A DNA stretch of 64,000 nt from positions 1,240,001 through 1,304,000 of the forward strand of contig NZ_LR590484.1 of assembly GCF_901482695.1 (NCBI RefSeq). Direction: 5' to 3'. Made by a program: the position numbers and the translations under genes. Numbering within the stretch: position 1 is the stretch's first letter; each line of letters opens with the position of its first letter. This document shows positions 6,990 through 16,408 of the stretch, piece after piece. Source of the DNA: Sphingobacterium thalpophilum (lineage in GTDB: Bacteria; Bacteroidota; Bacteroidia; Sphingobacteriales; Sphingobacteriaceae). Below the pieces are notes generated by a model, which was given only the letters and a program-made list of their open reading frames with translations, was not told the origin of the DNA and searched no databases.

Positions 6990-8867
6990 ATGAAAATCAA
7001 AATAATATCCTTTCTTGCAGTGCTATGTGCAATACATATGTTGGGTCAGGAAGCGAAAGCCCAAAGAAAAGGATTCTGGCAGCAGAAAGTTGACTATACC
7101 ATGGATGTCAACGTGGATGAGAAGGCTTATCAGTATGAGGGAAAAATGACACTGAAATACAGCAACAACGCGGGTCAATCCCTCTCCAAGGTCTATTTCC
7201 ATTTGTACTTCAATGCCTTTCAGCCAGGATCGATGATGGATTATCGTCTAAAAAATATCAGTGATCCGGACAAGCGGATGGTATCCAATATGGGGACAAA
7301 GGAAAAACCCCTCTACCAAAGCCGCATAGAAAAATTACAACCCAATCAGATCGGCTATCAAAAAGTCAAAAGCCTGACCATGAATGGCGCCCCTACCCAG
7401 TTTAAGACTGATGGCACCATTTTAGAAGTAATCCTTCCAAGGGCAATCAAAGATGGAGAAACCGTAAGCTTTGCGATGGAGTGGACGGCACAGGTTCCCG
7501 AACAGATCCGAAGATCGGGCCGCAATTCAGCAGAAGGCGTAGCTCTTTCAATGGCACAATGGTACCCCAAAATGGCTCAATTCGATGAATTCGGCTGGCA
7601 TCTCGACGAGTACGTAGGCCGCGAATTTATTGCACCTTTCGGCAATTTTGATGTTACTATTCACCTTAACCAAAACTATGTTGTCGGCGCATCGGGCGTT
7701 CTTCAGAATCCCAATGAAGTAAAGGGCTACCAGCCAAAAGCCAAAATAAAAACAAGTGATGGCAAAGCCACATGGCGCTATAAAGCACAAAATATACACG
7801 ATTTTGTCTGGGCTGCCGACCCCAAATTTGTCGTCGACTCAGCAGCAAGCAAAAATGGAATAAAGGTTTATACCGTTTATCTGCCTACGGACAAACAAGT
7901 CGTATCAAACTGGAAAACAGCATTGGGTCTCTCGACGGAATTTTTTGATTTTTGCAGTGCGAAATTTGGAACTTATCCTTGGCCAACCTACACGATCATT
8001 CAGGGAGGTGACGGGGGCATGGAATATGGCACTGCGACATTAATTACCGGCGGACGCAACCTCAAAAGCCTCGTGGGCGTCATATTCCATGAGTCGGCCC
8101 ATTCCTGGTATCAGCAGTTGTTCGGCATCAACGAAACCGTCGACGAATGGTTTGATGAAGGATTTACCTCATACGTGGAAGAATTAGCCATGCAACACTT
8201 ATTTGATAAAAGGGGAGCCATCGCGTCGAACCCCATGATCAATGCGTACCGTGCATACTATAAGCTGGCCCTTTCAGGCAAGGAAGAACCGATGAGCCTT
8301 CTGGCTGATTACTACAACACAAACTATGCATATAGCAATGAAGCGTACAACAAAGGTGCTGTGCTCGCGGAACAGCTAGGATATATTATCGGTCAGGAAA
8401 ATCTGGAGAAGACCTTCCTCAGATTCTATGACATCTGGAAATTTAAACATCCTACGCCCAACGATTTTAAACGCGTTGCTGAAGAAGTTTCGGGCATAAA
8501 TCTGAAATGGTATTTCAACCTCTTTATCAATACCACCCGCCAAATCGACTACGCTGTGGGCAACGTAAGCGATACTGAAATCCAATTGGTCAATAAATCC
8601 AATTTTGCGATGCCACTCGATGTGTTGGTTGAGTACCGGGACGGCAGCAAAGAATTGTTCTATATCCCCTTGCGTGAAATGCGTGGCGAGAAACCGGCTG
8701 AACAATCTGGAATCTATAAAGGCGTCAAACGGACGGTTCTCGAAGATTGGTTCTGGACAAAACCTGATTATAAATTTTCGGTCGCCAAAGCACCTGAAAA
8801 CGTAACCATAGATCCTTCACTCCGGCTTGCAGATGTTGAATCGTCAGACAACAGCCTGACACGCTAG
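6990..8867 (+). CDS. Exported M1-family zinc metallopeptidase
   Basis: 625 residues with a signal peptide (about 1-24, ending EAKAQ). The peptidase motif HESAH is at residues 367-371 with the third zinc ligand Glu390 in DEWFDEGFTSY, the M1 (gluzincin) pattern HExxH-x18-E. The exopeptidase motif is GGMEYGTATLITG, the usual G[AG]MEN site in the variant form found in many Bacteroidota M1 proteins. Expected to trim peptides in the periplasm or at the surface. Single gene, closed by the terminator at 8887-8929. Confidence 0.92.
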   Translation: MKIKIISFLAVLCAIHMLGQEAKAQRKGFWQQKVDYTMDVNVDEKAYQYEGKMTLKYSNNAGQSLSKVYFHLYFNAFQPGSMMDYRLKNISDPDKRMVSNMGTKEKPLYQSRIEKLQPNQIGYQKVKSLTMNGAPTQFKTDGTILEVILPRAIKDGETVSFAMEWTAQVPEQIRRSGRNSAEGVALSMAQWYPKMAQFDEFGWHLDEYVGREFIAPFGNFDVTIHLNQNYVVGASGVLQNPNEVKGYQPKAKIKTSDGKATWRYKAQNIHDFVWAADPKFVVDSAASKNGIKVYTVYLPTDKQVVSNWKTALGLSTEFFDFCSAKFGTYPWPTYTIIQGGDGGMEYGTATLITGGRNLKSLVGVIFHESAHSWYQQLFGINETVDEWFDEGFTSYVEELAMQHLFDKRGAIASNPMINAYRAYYKLALSGKEEPMSLLADYYNTNYAYSNEAYNKGAVLAEQLGYIIGQENLEKTFLRFYDIWKFKHPTPNDFKRVAEEVSGINLKWYFNLFINTTRQIDYAVGNVSDTEIQLVNKSNFAMPLDVLVEYRDGSKELFYIPLREMRGEKPAEQSGIYKGVKRTVLEDWFWTKPDYKFSVAKAPENVTIDPSLRLADVESSDNSLTR

Positions 8868-8886
8868 AGTATACTTCATACGGACA

Positions 8887-8929
8887 AACAAGACAGGGAT
8901 GCCCCAACAATGGGCATCCCTGTTTTGTT
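8887..8929. terminator. Strong bidirectional terminator
   Basis: Perfect stem ACAGGGATGCCC (8893-8904) / GGGCATCCCTGT (8912-8923) with a 7-base loop; flanking A and T runs extend the stem and give T tracts on both strands. It separates the convergent M1 peptidase and GH43-like genes. Confidence 0.9.
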
Positions 8930-8965
8930 CATTCCGGCAGCAGGTACTGTTAACACTAGAATGCT

Positions 8966-10090
8966 TTAGCTGGTTTTCAGCGGAATAACCATATTCCATG
9001 TCCGCTCAAATTGATAGGGAGCAGTGCCGTCTCCTGTTGCTGCAAATAAATGAGTCGGCTTTCCCCCATCAAACAACAGGAATGGACGCTCAAAATTCGC
9101 CTGATGTGTAACGCTGCCGTCATTCCACCGGATCACCTTGGAGTAGGCCTTGACAGCAGCTGACAGTTGCCAATCTATCCCATCTTTGGAATAGGCGTGA
9201 ATACCTCCGCCTTCTTCGCCACATATTTTTCCATAACGGTCTTTCATAATCAATTCAAAGTGCCGCCCATTGTGCCATACAAAAGGATCTTCCACATCAT
9301 TTTCATGGTTTTGATCTGTATGAAAAGAAAAAATGGGCTTGTCTGCCAAACGGATATAGGGACCTTGAAACGAATCGGCCTGTGCTGCGCCCAACAATAG
9401 CGGGGGATTATAATTTACAGGTGAAGATTTATACACTAAATATACTTTACCATCGGGCAACACGACGGGAGAAGGATTGGAAGTAATGGAAGCGTCCCAC
9501 TCGCCCTGCCGGGGGTTCAAAATTGGTTGATCCACGCGTTTCCAAGGGCCTGAGATGGACTTCGCGTAGGCCATTCCGATCCGTTTATGCATCCAGGCTT
9601 TTTGCGCCAGCCCCGATTCCCACACGTTTTCAGAATACGCCGGATCTGGATCTTCATAGGTGTTGCCAAAATAATACAGAACATAATAATCACCGATTTT
9701 GACAATCCGCGGATTATGCGTCGTACAGCCATCGAAATACTGTTTACCGCGGGCGGGCAGTACCACCTCGACAAATTCATAAGGACCCTCGGGCCGGTCA
9801 GCTATTGCACGCACCACTTCCGAATTGGTCACCCAATTGCCAAATCCGTATTTCTTGCTCCAGCGGGAGGCAAACATATGGTACTTCCCATCTTCGCCCT
9901 TAATCACCGAAGGGTCCCAGATCCAATAGTTTTCCATCGCAAACCCGCCGCCCTTGGGGGCAGGAAGCAGTTTATCAATAAATGCTTCTTCAGCATGATC
10001 CGTTAAGGCAAAGCTGTATTTTGATAGCGCCAGCATCGTTCCAGCACCGACCATATTCTTGAGGAAGACACGTCTCGAACTCCGGTTCAT
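8966..10090 (-). CDS. Exported GH43-like five-bladed propeller hydrolase
   Basis: 374 residues from the ATG at 10090; an in-frame start at 10204 would place extra residues before an obvious twin-arginine-like export signal (MNRSSRRVFLKNMVGAG). The mature part resembles glycosidase families with a five-bladed beta-propeller: WIWDPSVIKGEDGKYHMFAS near the start (candidate catalytic Asp in WDPS), HNPRIVKIGDYYVLYYFGN, and EDPFVWHNGRHFELIMKD. Such proteins act on arabino- or galacto-oligosaccharides or related sugars; the substrate is not predictable here. No sugar-transport partner is adjacent. Divergent from hemW. Confidence 0.75.
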   Translation of the reverse strand: MNRSSRRVFLKNMVGAGTMLALSKYSFALTDHAEEAFIDKLLPAPKGGGFAMENYWIWDPSVIKGEDGKYHMFASRWSKKYGFGNWVTNSEVVRAIADRPEGPYEFVEVVLPARGKQYFDGCTTHNPRIVKIGDYYVLYYFGNTYEDPDPAYSENVWESGLAQKAWMHKRIGMAYAKSISGPWKRVDQPILNPRQGEWDASITSNPSPVVLPDGKVYLVYKSSPVNYNPPLLLGAAQADSFQGPYIRLADKPIFSFHTDQNHENDVEDPFVWHNGRHFELIMKDRYGKICGEEGGGIHAYSKDGIDWQLSAAVKAYSKVIRWNDGSVTHQANFERPFLLFDGGKPTHLFAATGDGTAPYQFERTWNMVIPLKTS

Positions 10091-10165
10091 TTTTTTGATC
10101 TTTGGTTTACACGAGGTTATTTTATATACAAAGATATCATAAGCGTTGGTACGCTCAAATAAACA

Positions 10166-10197
10166 TTTGTGAAAAAAAGGCAATTTATCTAAGTTTG
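10166..10197 (+). promoter_or_regulatory. Promoter of hemW, TTTG-N20-TAAGTTTG
   Basis: TTTG at 10166-10169 and TAAGTTTG at 10190-10197 match the Bacteroidota -33/-7 elements with 20 bases between. Transcription should start about 5-7 bases after the -7 box, which is at or next to the hemW ATG at 10203. Confidence 0.75.
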
Positions 10198-10202
10198 TCT
10201 TC

Positions 10203-11330
10203 ATGATCTACATCCATATTCCGTTCTGTAAACAGGCATGTCATTATTGTGATTTTCATTTTAGCACTTCGTTACAGTATAAATCCGAAATGATCGATGC
10301 CTTCATTCGGGAGATTGAACTCCGGTATTCTTATCTGGAAGACCGGAAATTGGAATCGATCTATTTTGGTGGTGGTACGCCTTCTTTATTAGAAGCTGAT
10401 GAAATATCACGGATAATTGACACCATAGCGCGACATTTCGAAATCAGTACGGACGCCGAGATCACCCTAGAGACCAATCCAGATGATCTGAGTGCCGCAA
10501 AGGTCAAGGCATTCAAGTCCACCCCGATCAATAGATTCAGTATTGGAATACAGTCTTTTTTCGAAGAAGACCTGCGATGGATGAACCGCGCGCACAACAG
10601 TCAGGAGGCCTCCGCTGCGGTCATGCGTGTGCAGGATGCTGGTTTTGAAAATATCACCTGCGACCTGATCTATGGTTATCCACTGCTGACAGATGAAAAA
10701 TGGCGGTACAACATGCAGCAGCTGATAGACTTGGCCGTGCCCCACATTTCTTCCTATTCCATGACCGTAGAAGCTAAAACAGCGCTCGACCATTTTATCA
10801 AAAAAGGACTAAGCCCTGCTATTGATGCAGATCAGGCCGCAGATCAAATGAACCTGCTGATCGCAACCCTACAGCGTGCGGGTTACGAACAATACGAAAT
10901 TTCGAATTTTGCAAAAGATGGCTGTTATGCACGCCACAATACAAATTATTGGAAGGGAAAGCACTACCTGGGAATTGGCCCCTCTGCCCATTCTTTTAAT
11001 GGCAGTTCCAGAGCTTGGAATATAGCCAACAATGCTCAATACATCTCCTCCATTCAGGCTAAGCAACTTCCGCTCGAAGTAGAGCATCTTTCCACTACAG
11101 ATCAGATCAATGAATGTATCATGACATCACTCAGAACTATGTGGGGACTCGACTTAGCGCAGTTGGAGCAGAATTTTGATTCCTCCATAAAGGCGAAAAT
11201 CTTGGACGAAGCGGCACCTTTTTTGGAAGAGCAACAATTGGTTATCGAGGACAATAGCTTACGGCTCTCCGATTCGGGCAAGCTGATCGCAGACCGTATC
11301 ATGTCCGAGCTCTTTATAATTAATGATTAA
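10203..11330 (+). CDS. hemW: HemW, radical SAM haem chaperone-like protein
   Basis: 375 residues. The radical SAM cluster is CxxxCxxC at Cys9, Cys13 and Cys16 (CKQACHYCDF), with the SAM-binding glycine motif YFGGGTPSLL near residue 60 and a HemN C-terminal domain. The family was long annotated as oxygen-independent coproporphyrinogen oxidase; HemW proteins lack the extra N-terminal residues of HemN and bind and pass on haem. Length and N-terminus fit HemW. It is a single gene with its own promoter and almost no leader. Confidence 0.92.
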   Translation: MIYIHIPFCKQACHYCDFHFSTSLQYKSEMIDAFIREIELRYSYLEDRKLESIYFGGGTPSLLEADEISRIIDTIARHFEISTDAEITLETNPDDLSAAKVKAFKSTPINRFSIGIQSFFEEDLRWMNRAHNSQEASAAVMRVQDAGFENITCDLIYGYPLLTDEKWRYNMQQLIDLAVPHISSYSMTVEAKTALDHFIKKGLSPAIDADQAADQMNLLIATLQRAGYEQYEISNFAKDGCYARHNTNYWKGKHYLGIGPSAHSFNGSSRAWNIANNAQYISSIQAKQLPLEVEHLSTTDQINECIMTSLRTMWGLDLAQLEQNFDSSIKAKILDEAAPFLEEQQLVIEDNSLRLSDSGKLIADRIMSELFIIND

Positions 11331-11464
11331 TAAAAAAAGAACGCTAAATTTATAAAAATATCAATATAAAACGTTTTAACATTCAAAAAATTACGAAAAT
11401 AAAAATAAAATCCTTTTTTAAATCCGTTTACCCTATGTTTGTGACATAATCTATTATAAATATT

Positions 11465-12913
11465 ATGTTACATCGTACATCTTTTGATTTAGAGATCAAA
11501 AGTTATAAGGAACAGCAAAATGCCGCTGTAAACCTAATTCAGATCATTAGCCATCTTTGGTACAACCGTTCCATCGAACTCGTTCTTTTCCGCGAACAGC
11601 TTATCGATGAAACAGTCGATTCAATTATTAGTCTGTTGCGCAAAAACACGACGCTGACCAATAGCGGGCCGACGATATTTGATCTACTGAGGGTCGCAAA
11701 CATCCTTGAAAAGGCCGACCTTCCTCCCGCCAGGATTGATATAGGCAAGCTAGCCGCAAAAGCCCAAGCCTATATGAACAGTAATGATGGATTATCTGCG
11801 TTTATACACAACGAGTTGGAAGGGATTGAGGCTTATCAGGAACTAAAACCGCGCGATGTTGTCCTGTACGGATTCGGACGTATAGGACGTCTCCTGGCAC
11901 GTGAACTTATCAATAAATCGGGTGCGGGACAACAGCTTCGTTTGCGGGCGATCGTTACCCGCGATGCTAACGATCCAAAATCGCTTCAAAAAAGGGCCGC
12001 CCTATTGAAAAGTGATTCGATCCACGGAGAATTTAAAGCCGACATCTATCCGGATCCTGAAAAAAACGCATTGATTATTAACGGCACCACAGTACGGTTT
12101 ATTTCTGCCAGACAACCAGAAGATATTGACTATACCCTCTATGATATACATAATGCCCTGATAATTGACAACACCGGAGTTTTTCGAGACGAAGAAGCGC
12201 TTGCACGCCATTTAAAATCCAAAGGGGCTGCAGAAGTATTACTGACCGCTCCGGGTAAGGGAGTGCCCAATATTGTCTATGGCGTCAACGAAACCTCCGT
12301 CAACCTTTCACTTTACGACTTGTATTCAGCAGCATCCTGTACAACCAATGCCATTGCTCCTGTTCTATCGGTACTGGTACAGGCAATAGGTATAGAAAAA
12401 GGACATATAGAAACGATCCATTCCTATACCAATGATCAGAATCTGGTCGATAATATGCATAAGAAATCCAGAAGAGGCCGCGCGGCAGCATTGAATATGG
12501 TCATTACGGAAACGGGCGCTGGCAATGCTGTTGCCAAGGTACTACCAGTATTAAATGGTCGCTTAACCTCTAACGCCATCCGGGTACCGGTACCCAATGG
12601 TTCTCTGGCGATATTAAATTTGGAGCTTTCTGTCCCAACATCCCTTGAGGAGATAACCAGGCTTCTACGGAACAGTTCTTTGAGCTATCGGCTTGCCGAG
12701 CAGATCAAGTTTTCGGACAACGATGAGCTCGTCTCCTCGGATATTATAGGAACCACAGCAGCAGCAATCGTCGACGGGCCTTCGACCATCGTTTCCGCAG
12801 ACGGCAAAAACGTCATACTGTACGTTTGGTACGATAATGAGTACGGCTATTCACATCAGGTCATGCGTCTGGCCCGTCATATTGCCGGAGTAAGACGTTA
12901 CACGTACTACTAA
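11465..12913 (+). CDS. gap: Glyceraldehyde-3-phosphate dehydrogenase, long form
   Basis: 482 residues, about 140 more than ordinary GAPDH. The extra N-terminal part (1-130) is helical with no recognised motif. The Rossmann motif GFGRIG begins at Gly136 and the catalytic nucleophile is Cys292 in AASCTTNAIAPV; the Cys that usually follows four residues later is Ala here. The C-terminal catalytic part ends with VWYDNEYGYSHQ, the normal GAPDH signature. Reaction: oxidation of glyceraldehyde 3-phosphate to 1,3-bisphosphoglycerate with NAD(P). This long form is known in Bacteroidota and some Proteobacteria and may work in gluconeogenesis. A TATGTTTG box lies at 11434-11441. Confidence 0.9.
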   Translation: MLHRTSFDLEIKSYKEQQNAAVNLIQIISHLWYNRSIELVLFREQLIDETVDSIISLLRKNTTLTNSGPTIFDLLRVANILEKADLPPARIDIGKLAAKAQAYMNSNDGLSAFIHNELEGIEAYQELKPRDVVLYGFGRIGRLLARELINKSGAGQQLRLRAIVTRDANDPKSLQKRAALLKSDSIHGEFKADIYPDPEKNALIINGTTVRFISARQPEDIDYTLYDIHNALIIDNTGVFRDEEALARHLKSKGAAEVLLTAPGKGVPNIVYGVNETSVNLSLYDLYSAASCTTNAIAPVLSVLVQAIGIEKGHIETIHSYTNDQNLVDNMHKKSRRGRAAALNMVITETGAGNAVAKVLPVLNGRLTSNAIRVPVPNGSLAILNLELSVPTSLEEITRLLRNSSLSYRLAEQIKFSDNDELVSSDIIGTTAAAIVDGPSTIVSADGKNVILYVWYDNEYGYSHQVMRLARHIAGVRRYTYY

Positions 12914-13002
12914 AATCCAATTTTCAATAGATAGAAGGCCGGCCGGAGCGGTACTGTATGGGCAGGTAGTTTTCTGAGCCGCAGTATGGGCAATGGCCGC
13001 CT

Positions 13003-14247
13003 TTACCTCTGACCAATGGCGTTCTTTAGATATTTCATAATAATAGGTGTCGCGCCAGCTTTTTGTTGCACATACTGCCGTGCAGATGCTGCGGCATCGT
13101 TCAGCCTGGAAGGATCTTGCAACGAAGTAAACGCTTTCTTCAACCCCTCAGCTCCCGTAAACGAAAACCCACCGCCAAGCTCGATCAGATCTTTTGCCTC
13201 CTGAAACTTTTTATAGTTGGGACCAAATAGTACCGGTATTCCGTACGTCGCAGCTTCCAATGTGTTGTGTATACCTGCTCCGAATCCCCCACCTATATAG
13301 GCAATCTGCCCATAACCATACAGGGAAGACAGCAGCCCGATATTATCGATGACCAAAACCTTCGCCCCCCGCAATGTATCTTTACTATATGTATGTATTT
13401 TTGAAAACCGCAACGCTTCCGGCCATAGTGTCATGACGCTCGAGACATGTGCTTCGTCGACCTCATGGGGTGCTAAAATCAGCTTATATCCAGTAAACTG
13501 TCCCAACAGCTCCTTCAACAGTTTTTCGTCCTCCGGCCAGGTACTTCCGGCTACCAGTGTAGGTGATGTCTCCACAAAATCGCTGATCAAAGGAACTGCT
13601 TTCCGGTGCTTTGGAAGATCAATGACACGGTCAAAACGAGTATCTCCGGCCAGCCCGGCATTACGGATACCATACTCTTTCAGCAACCGGACACTCTCTT
13701 CATTCTGTACAAAAAAATACGTCACATAACTTAAAATCTTCCTGAAAAACGCGCCATAATCCTGAAAAAATATTTGCTCCGGTCTAAAAATAGCCGCAAT
13801 CAGGAATAGAGGTATCCCGCGTCGGTGCAATCCTTCAAAATAATAATACCAATATTCGTATTTCGTAAAAACGGCAAAAGTGGGATTGACAAGCTCCAAA
13901 AATAGCGTGGCATTGTCAGCGTTATCATAAGGCAGATAGAAAACATAATCCGCCAGATTGGTATTTTTCCGGATTTCGTAGCCCGAAGGAGAGTAAAATG
14001 TTACAATGATTTTATGGTCACCATAATTATTTTTTACACACTCCAGCACGGGTCTTCCCTGTTCAAATTCTCCCAGGGAAGCAAAGTGAAACCAGATATG
14101 TTTTTGCGTTGGGTCAACCGTTTGTTTCATCCGAAAATACCATTCTCTGCGACCCTCGACCATGAGGCGGGCTTTGGCATGAAAAGGAGCCAACATACGC
14201 AATAAGAGTCCATATAGAGAGATTCCAATCGAATAAAGCAAACGCAT
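13003..14247 (-). CDS. waaA: 3-deoxy-D-manno-octulosonic acid (Kdo) transferase
   Basis: 414 residues. Glycosyltransferase family 30 enzyme that moves Kdo from CMP-Kdo onto lipid IVA, the first inner-core step of LPS. Visible family motifs: an N-terminal membrane-proximal helix, WFHFASLGEFEQGRPV (about residue 50) with the probable catalytic Glu, LVAGSTWPEDEKLL near 230, and the nucleotide-sugar site YIGGGFGAGIHNTLEAATYG near 320. Divergent from the sugar-nucleotide genes that follow, both concerned with surface polysaccharide. Confidence 0.93.
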   Translation of the reverse strand: MRLLYSIGISLYGLLLRMLAPFHAKARLMVEGRREWYFRMKQTVDPTQKHIWFHFASLGEFEQGRPVLECVKNNYGDHKIIVTFYSPSGYEIRKNTNLADYVFYLPYDNADNATLFLELVNPTFAVFTKYEYWYYYFEGLHRRGIPLFLIAAIFRPEQIFFQDYGAFFRKILSYVTYFFVQNEESVRLLKEYGIRNAGLAGDTRFDRVIDLPKHRKAVPLISDFVETSPTLVAGSTWPEDEKLLKELLGQFTGYKLILAPHEVDEAHVSSVMTLWPEALRFSKIHTYSKDTLRGAKVLVIDNIGLLSSLYGYGQIAYIGGGFGAGIHNTLEAATYGIPVLFGPNYKKFQEAKDLIELGGGFSFTGAEGLKKAFTSLQDPSRLNDAAASARQYVQQKAGATPIIMKYLKNAIGQR

Positions 14248-14312
14248 GTTTTTAAAATAATGTTTATCTTAGTCAAAGATATTAAACCCATTTCATTAAA
14301 AGGAAGCATTGA

Positions 14313-15305
14313 GTGGAAAATAAACATCGTAAACGGATTTTGATCACGGGAGCAGCCGGCTTCCTCGGCTCCCACCTCTGCGACCGTTTTATTGCTGAAG
14401 ACTATGAGGTGATTGGCATGGATAACCTGATCACAGGTGATCTTCAGAATATCGCACATTTATTCAAACTCGAAAATTTTGACTTTTATCATCACGATGT
14501 GTCCAAATTTGTGCACATCCCGGGGCCGCTGGATTATATCCTGCATTTCGCATCCCCCGCAAGTCCGGTAGACTACCTCAAGATCCCGATTCAAACCCTC
14601 AAAGTAGGTTCGTTAGGTACTCACAACCTCCTTGGCCTGGCCAGAGCAAAGCAAGCCCGCATATTGGTGGCCTCTACCTCGGAAGTCTATGGGGATCCCT
14701 TGATTTCTCCACAATCGGAAGACTATTGGGGAAATGTAAATCCCGTGGGCCCCAGAGGGGTATATGATGAGGCAAAACGATTTCAGGAAGCTATTACCAT
14801 GGCTTATCACAATGCACATGGGCTTGACACGCGGATTGTAAGAATATTCAATACTTTTGGCCCGAGAATGCGCCTCAACGATGGCCGTGCTGTCCCGACT
14901 TTCATTGCGCAGGCCATCCGCGGTCAAGACATTAGCATATTTGGCGATGGGCTTCAGACGCGCTCATTCTGTTATATCGACGATCAGGTGGAAGGGATTT
15001 ACCGTGTACTGCATTCCGACTGCGTAAACCCCATCAATATTGGCAATCCGGACGAAATATCACTCGTGCAACTTGCAAAGGAAATTTTGGAATTGACAGG
15101 CAGTCCAAGTAAAATCAGCTACCAGCCATTGCCCGTGGATGATCCAAAACAACGAAAGCCGGACATCAGCCTGGCGAAGGCTAAATTGAACTGGCAGCCG
15201 CAGGTAGGTCGAAAATCAGGCCTGCAAAAAACTATTGATTTTTACCGAAAATTGCCTTTGGATATCTTATCAGATAAAGACTTTACTTACTATAATCAAC
15301 AATAA
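14313..15305 (+). CDS. UDP-glucuronate decarboxylase-like SDR enzyme
   Basis: 330 residues from a GTG start at 14313, preceded by AGGAAG eight bases upstream, one of the few Shine-Dalgarno-like sites here. Extended short-chain dehydrogenase: NAD motif [13 protein letters not shown], catalytic STSEVYGDP and YDEAKR (YxxxK). The motif [16 protein letters not shown] is the UXS signature, which points to conversion of UDP-glucuronate to UDP-xylose; a dTDP-glucose dehydratase is less likely. Stop and galE start share one base (TAATG), so the two genes are coupled. Confidence 0.88.
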   Translation: MENKHRKRILITGAAGFLGSHLCDRFIAEDYEVIGMDNLITGDLQNIAHLFKLENFDFYHHDVSKFVHIPGPLDYILHFASPASPVDYLKIPIQTLKVGSLGTHNLLGLARAKQARILVASTSEVYGDPLISPQSEDYWGNVNPVGPRGVYDEAKRFQEAITMAYHNAHGLDTRIVRIFNTFGPRMRLNDGRAVPTFIAQAIRGQDISIFGDGLQTRSFCYIDDQVEGIYRVLHSDCVNPINIGNPDEISLVQLAKEILELTGSPSKISYQPLPVDDPKQRKPDISLAKAKLNWQPQVGRKSGLQKTIDFYRKLPLDILSDKDFTYYNQQ

Positions 15306-16336
15306 TGAACAAAAAAATATTAGTCACAGGAGGAACAGGCTATATTGGTTCGCACACCGTTGTCGAACTTCACCAGGCGGGATATATTCCCGTAATCATC
15401 GATGATCTTTCGAATTCAAACATTAAAATCTTGGATCAGATCGAAAAGATCATCGGGATAAAACCCGAATTTCACCAGTTCGATCTTTGTGATACCGCCA
15501 AGGTCAATGAATTTGTCAAAAATAATAGCGACATCTCGGGAATTATCCACTTTGCCGCTTCTAAGGCAGTTGGAGAATCTGTACAGAACCCCTTAAAGTA
15601 CTATCACAACAACTTCTTCTCCTTAATCAATCTTTTGGAAGCATACCGCAGCAGACCGATCAACTTTGTATTCTCTTCAAGCTGCACGGTATATGGAGAA
15701 CCGGACCGTCTTCCGGTAGACGAAACTGCTCCAGTCAAAAAGGCAGCATCTCCTTATGGTAATACAAAGCAAATTGCAGAAGAGATCCTGGAAGAAACAG
15801 CGGCAGCATACGACAACTATAATATTATCGCATTGCGCTATTTTAATCCTGTAGGTGCTCACGAGTCCGCACTGATCGGTGAACTGCCAAACGGCGTGCC
15901 GCAGAATTTACTGCCGTTTATCACGCAGACGGCCATCGGAAAAAGAGAAAAATTGACGGTATTCGGAGCCGATTACGACACGCCGGATGGCTCATGCGTC
16001 CGCGACTATATCCACGTCGTCGATCTGGCAAAAGCTCATGTCGCCGCTATCAGATTATTGGAACAAGGCAATCCAAACGGCAAATACGACGTGTTCAACG
16101 TGGGTACAGGCAATGGATACTCTGTACTGGAAGCGATCAAAGCCTTCGAAAAGGCATCAGGCCAGAAGCTGAATTATGAAATCGGCCCGCGACGTGATGG
16201 TGACATCATCAAAGTGTATGGCGATGTAACGAAGTCAGCTCAGCAGCTGCACTGGAAGGCTGCACTAGGCATTGATGAAATGATGGCCTCAGCCTGGGCC
16301 TGGGAAAAGTACCTAAAGGAAAATCCGCTGGATTAA
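15305..16336 (+). CDS. galE: UDP-glucose 4-epimerase
   Basis: 343 residues, standard GalE length. NAD motif TGGTGYIGSHT at the N-terminus, catalytic Ser in FSSSCTVYGEP and YxxxK in SPYGNTKQIAEE, and the substrate region RYFNPVGAHESALIGE. Interconverts UDP-glucose and UDP-galactose. Together with the overlapping upstream UXS-like gene it supplies sugar nucleotides for LPS or capsule. Followed by a perfect hairpin and then the 21-bp repeat array. Confidence 0.95.
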   Translation: MNKKILVTGGTGYIGSHTVVELHQAGYIPVIIDDLSNSNIKILDQIEKIIGIKPEFHQFDLCDTAKVNEFVKNNSDISGIIHFAASKAVGESVQNPLKYYHNNFFSLINLLEAYRSRPINFVFSSSCTVYGEPDRLPVDETAPVKKAASPYGNTKQIAEEILEETAAAYDNYNIIALRYFNPVGAHESALIGELPNGVPQNLLPFITQTAIGKREKLTVFGADYDTPDGSCVRDYIHVVDLAKAHVAAIRLLEQGNPNGKYDVFNVGTGNGYSVLEAIKAFEKASGQKLNYEIGPRRDGDIIKVYGDVTKSAQQLHWKAALGIDEMMASAWAWEKYLKENPLD

Positions 16337-16370
16337 TCGATCCGACCGACATTTTTGAAGCGGATAGAAA

Positions 16371-16403
16371 AGCGTATATTATCTACTCACGATAATATAC
16401 GCT
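16371..16403 (+). terminator. Perfect hairpin after galE
   Basis: Arms AGCGTATATTAT (16371-16382) and ATAATATACGCT (16392-16403) are exact complements over 12 bp with a 9-base loop. A short CCTTT follows instead of a long T tract. It probably ends the galE transcript, and it abuts the repeat array with only five bases between. Confidence 0.7.
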
Positions 16404-16408
16404 CCTTT

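Noticed and set aside
12914..13002. Possible terminator between gap and waaA
   Set aside because: Only a short direct repeat (GTATGGGCA) and a GGCCGGCC-like palindrome are visible, without a convincing stem and T tract.
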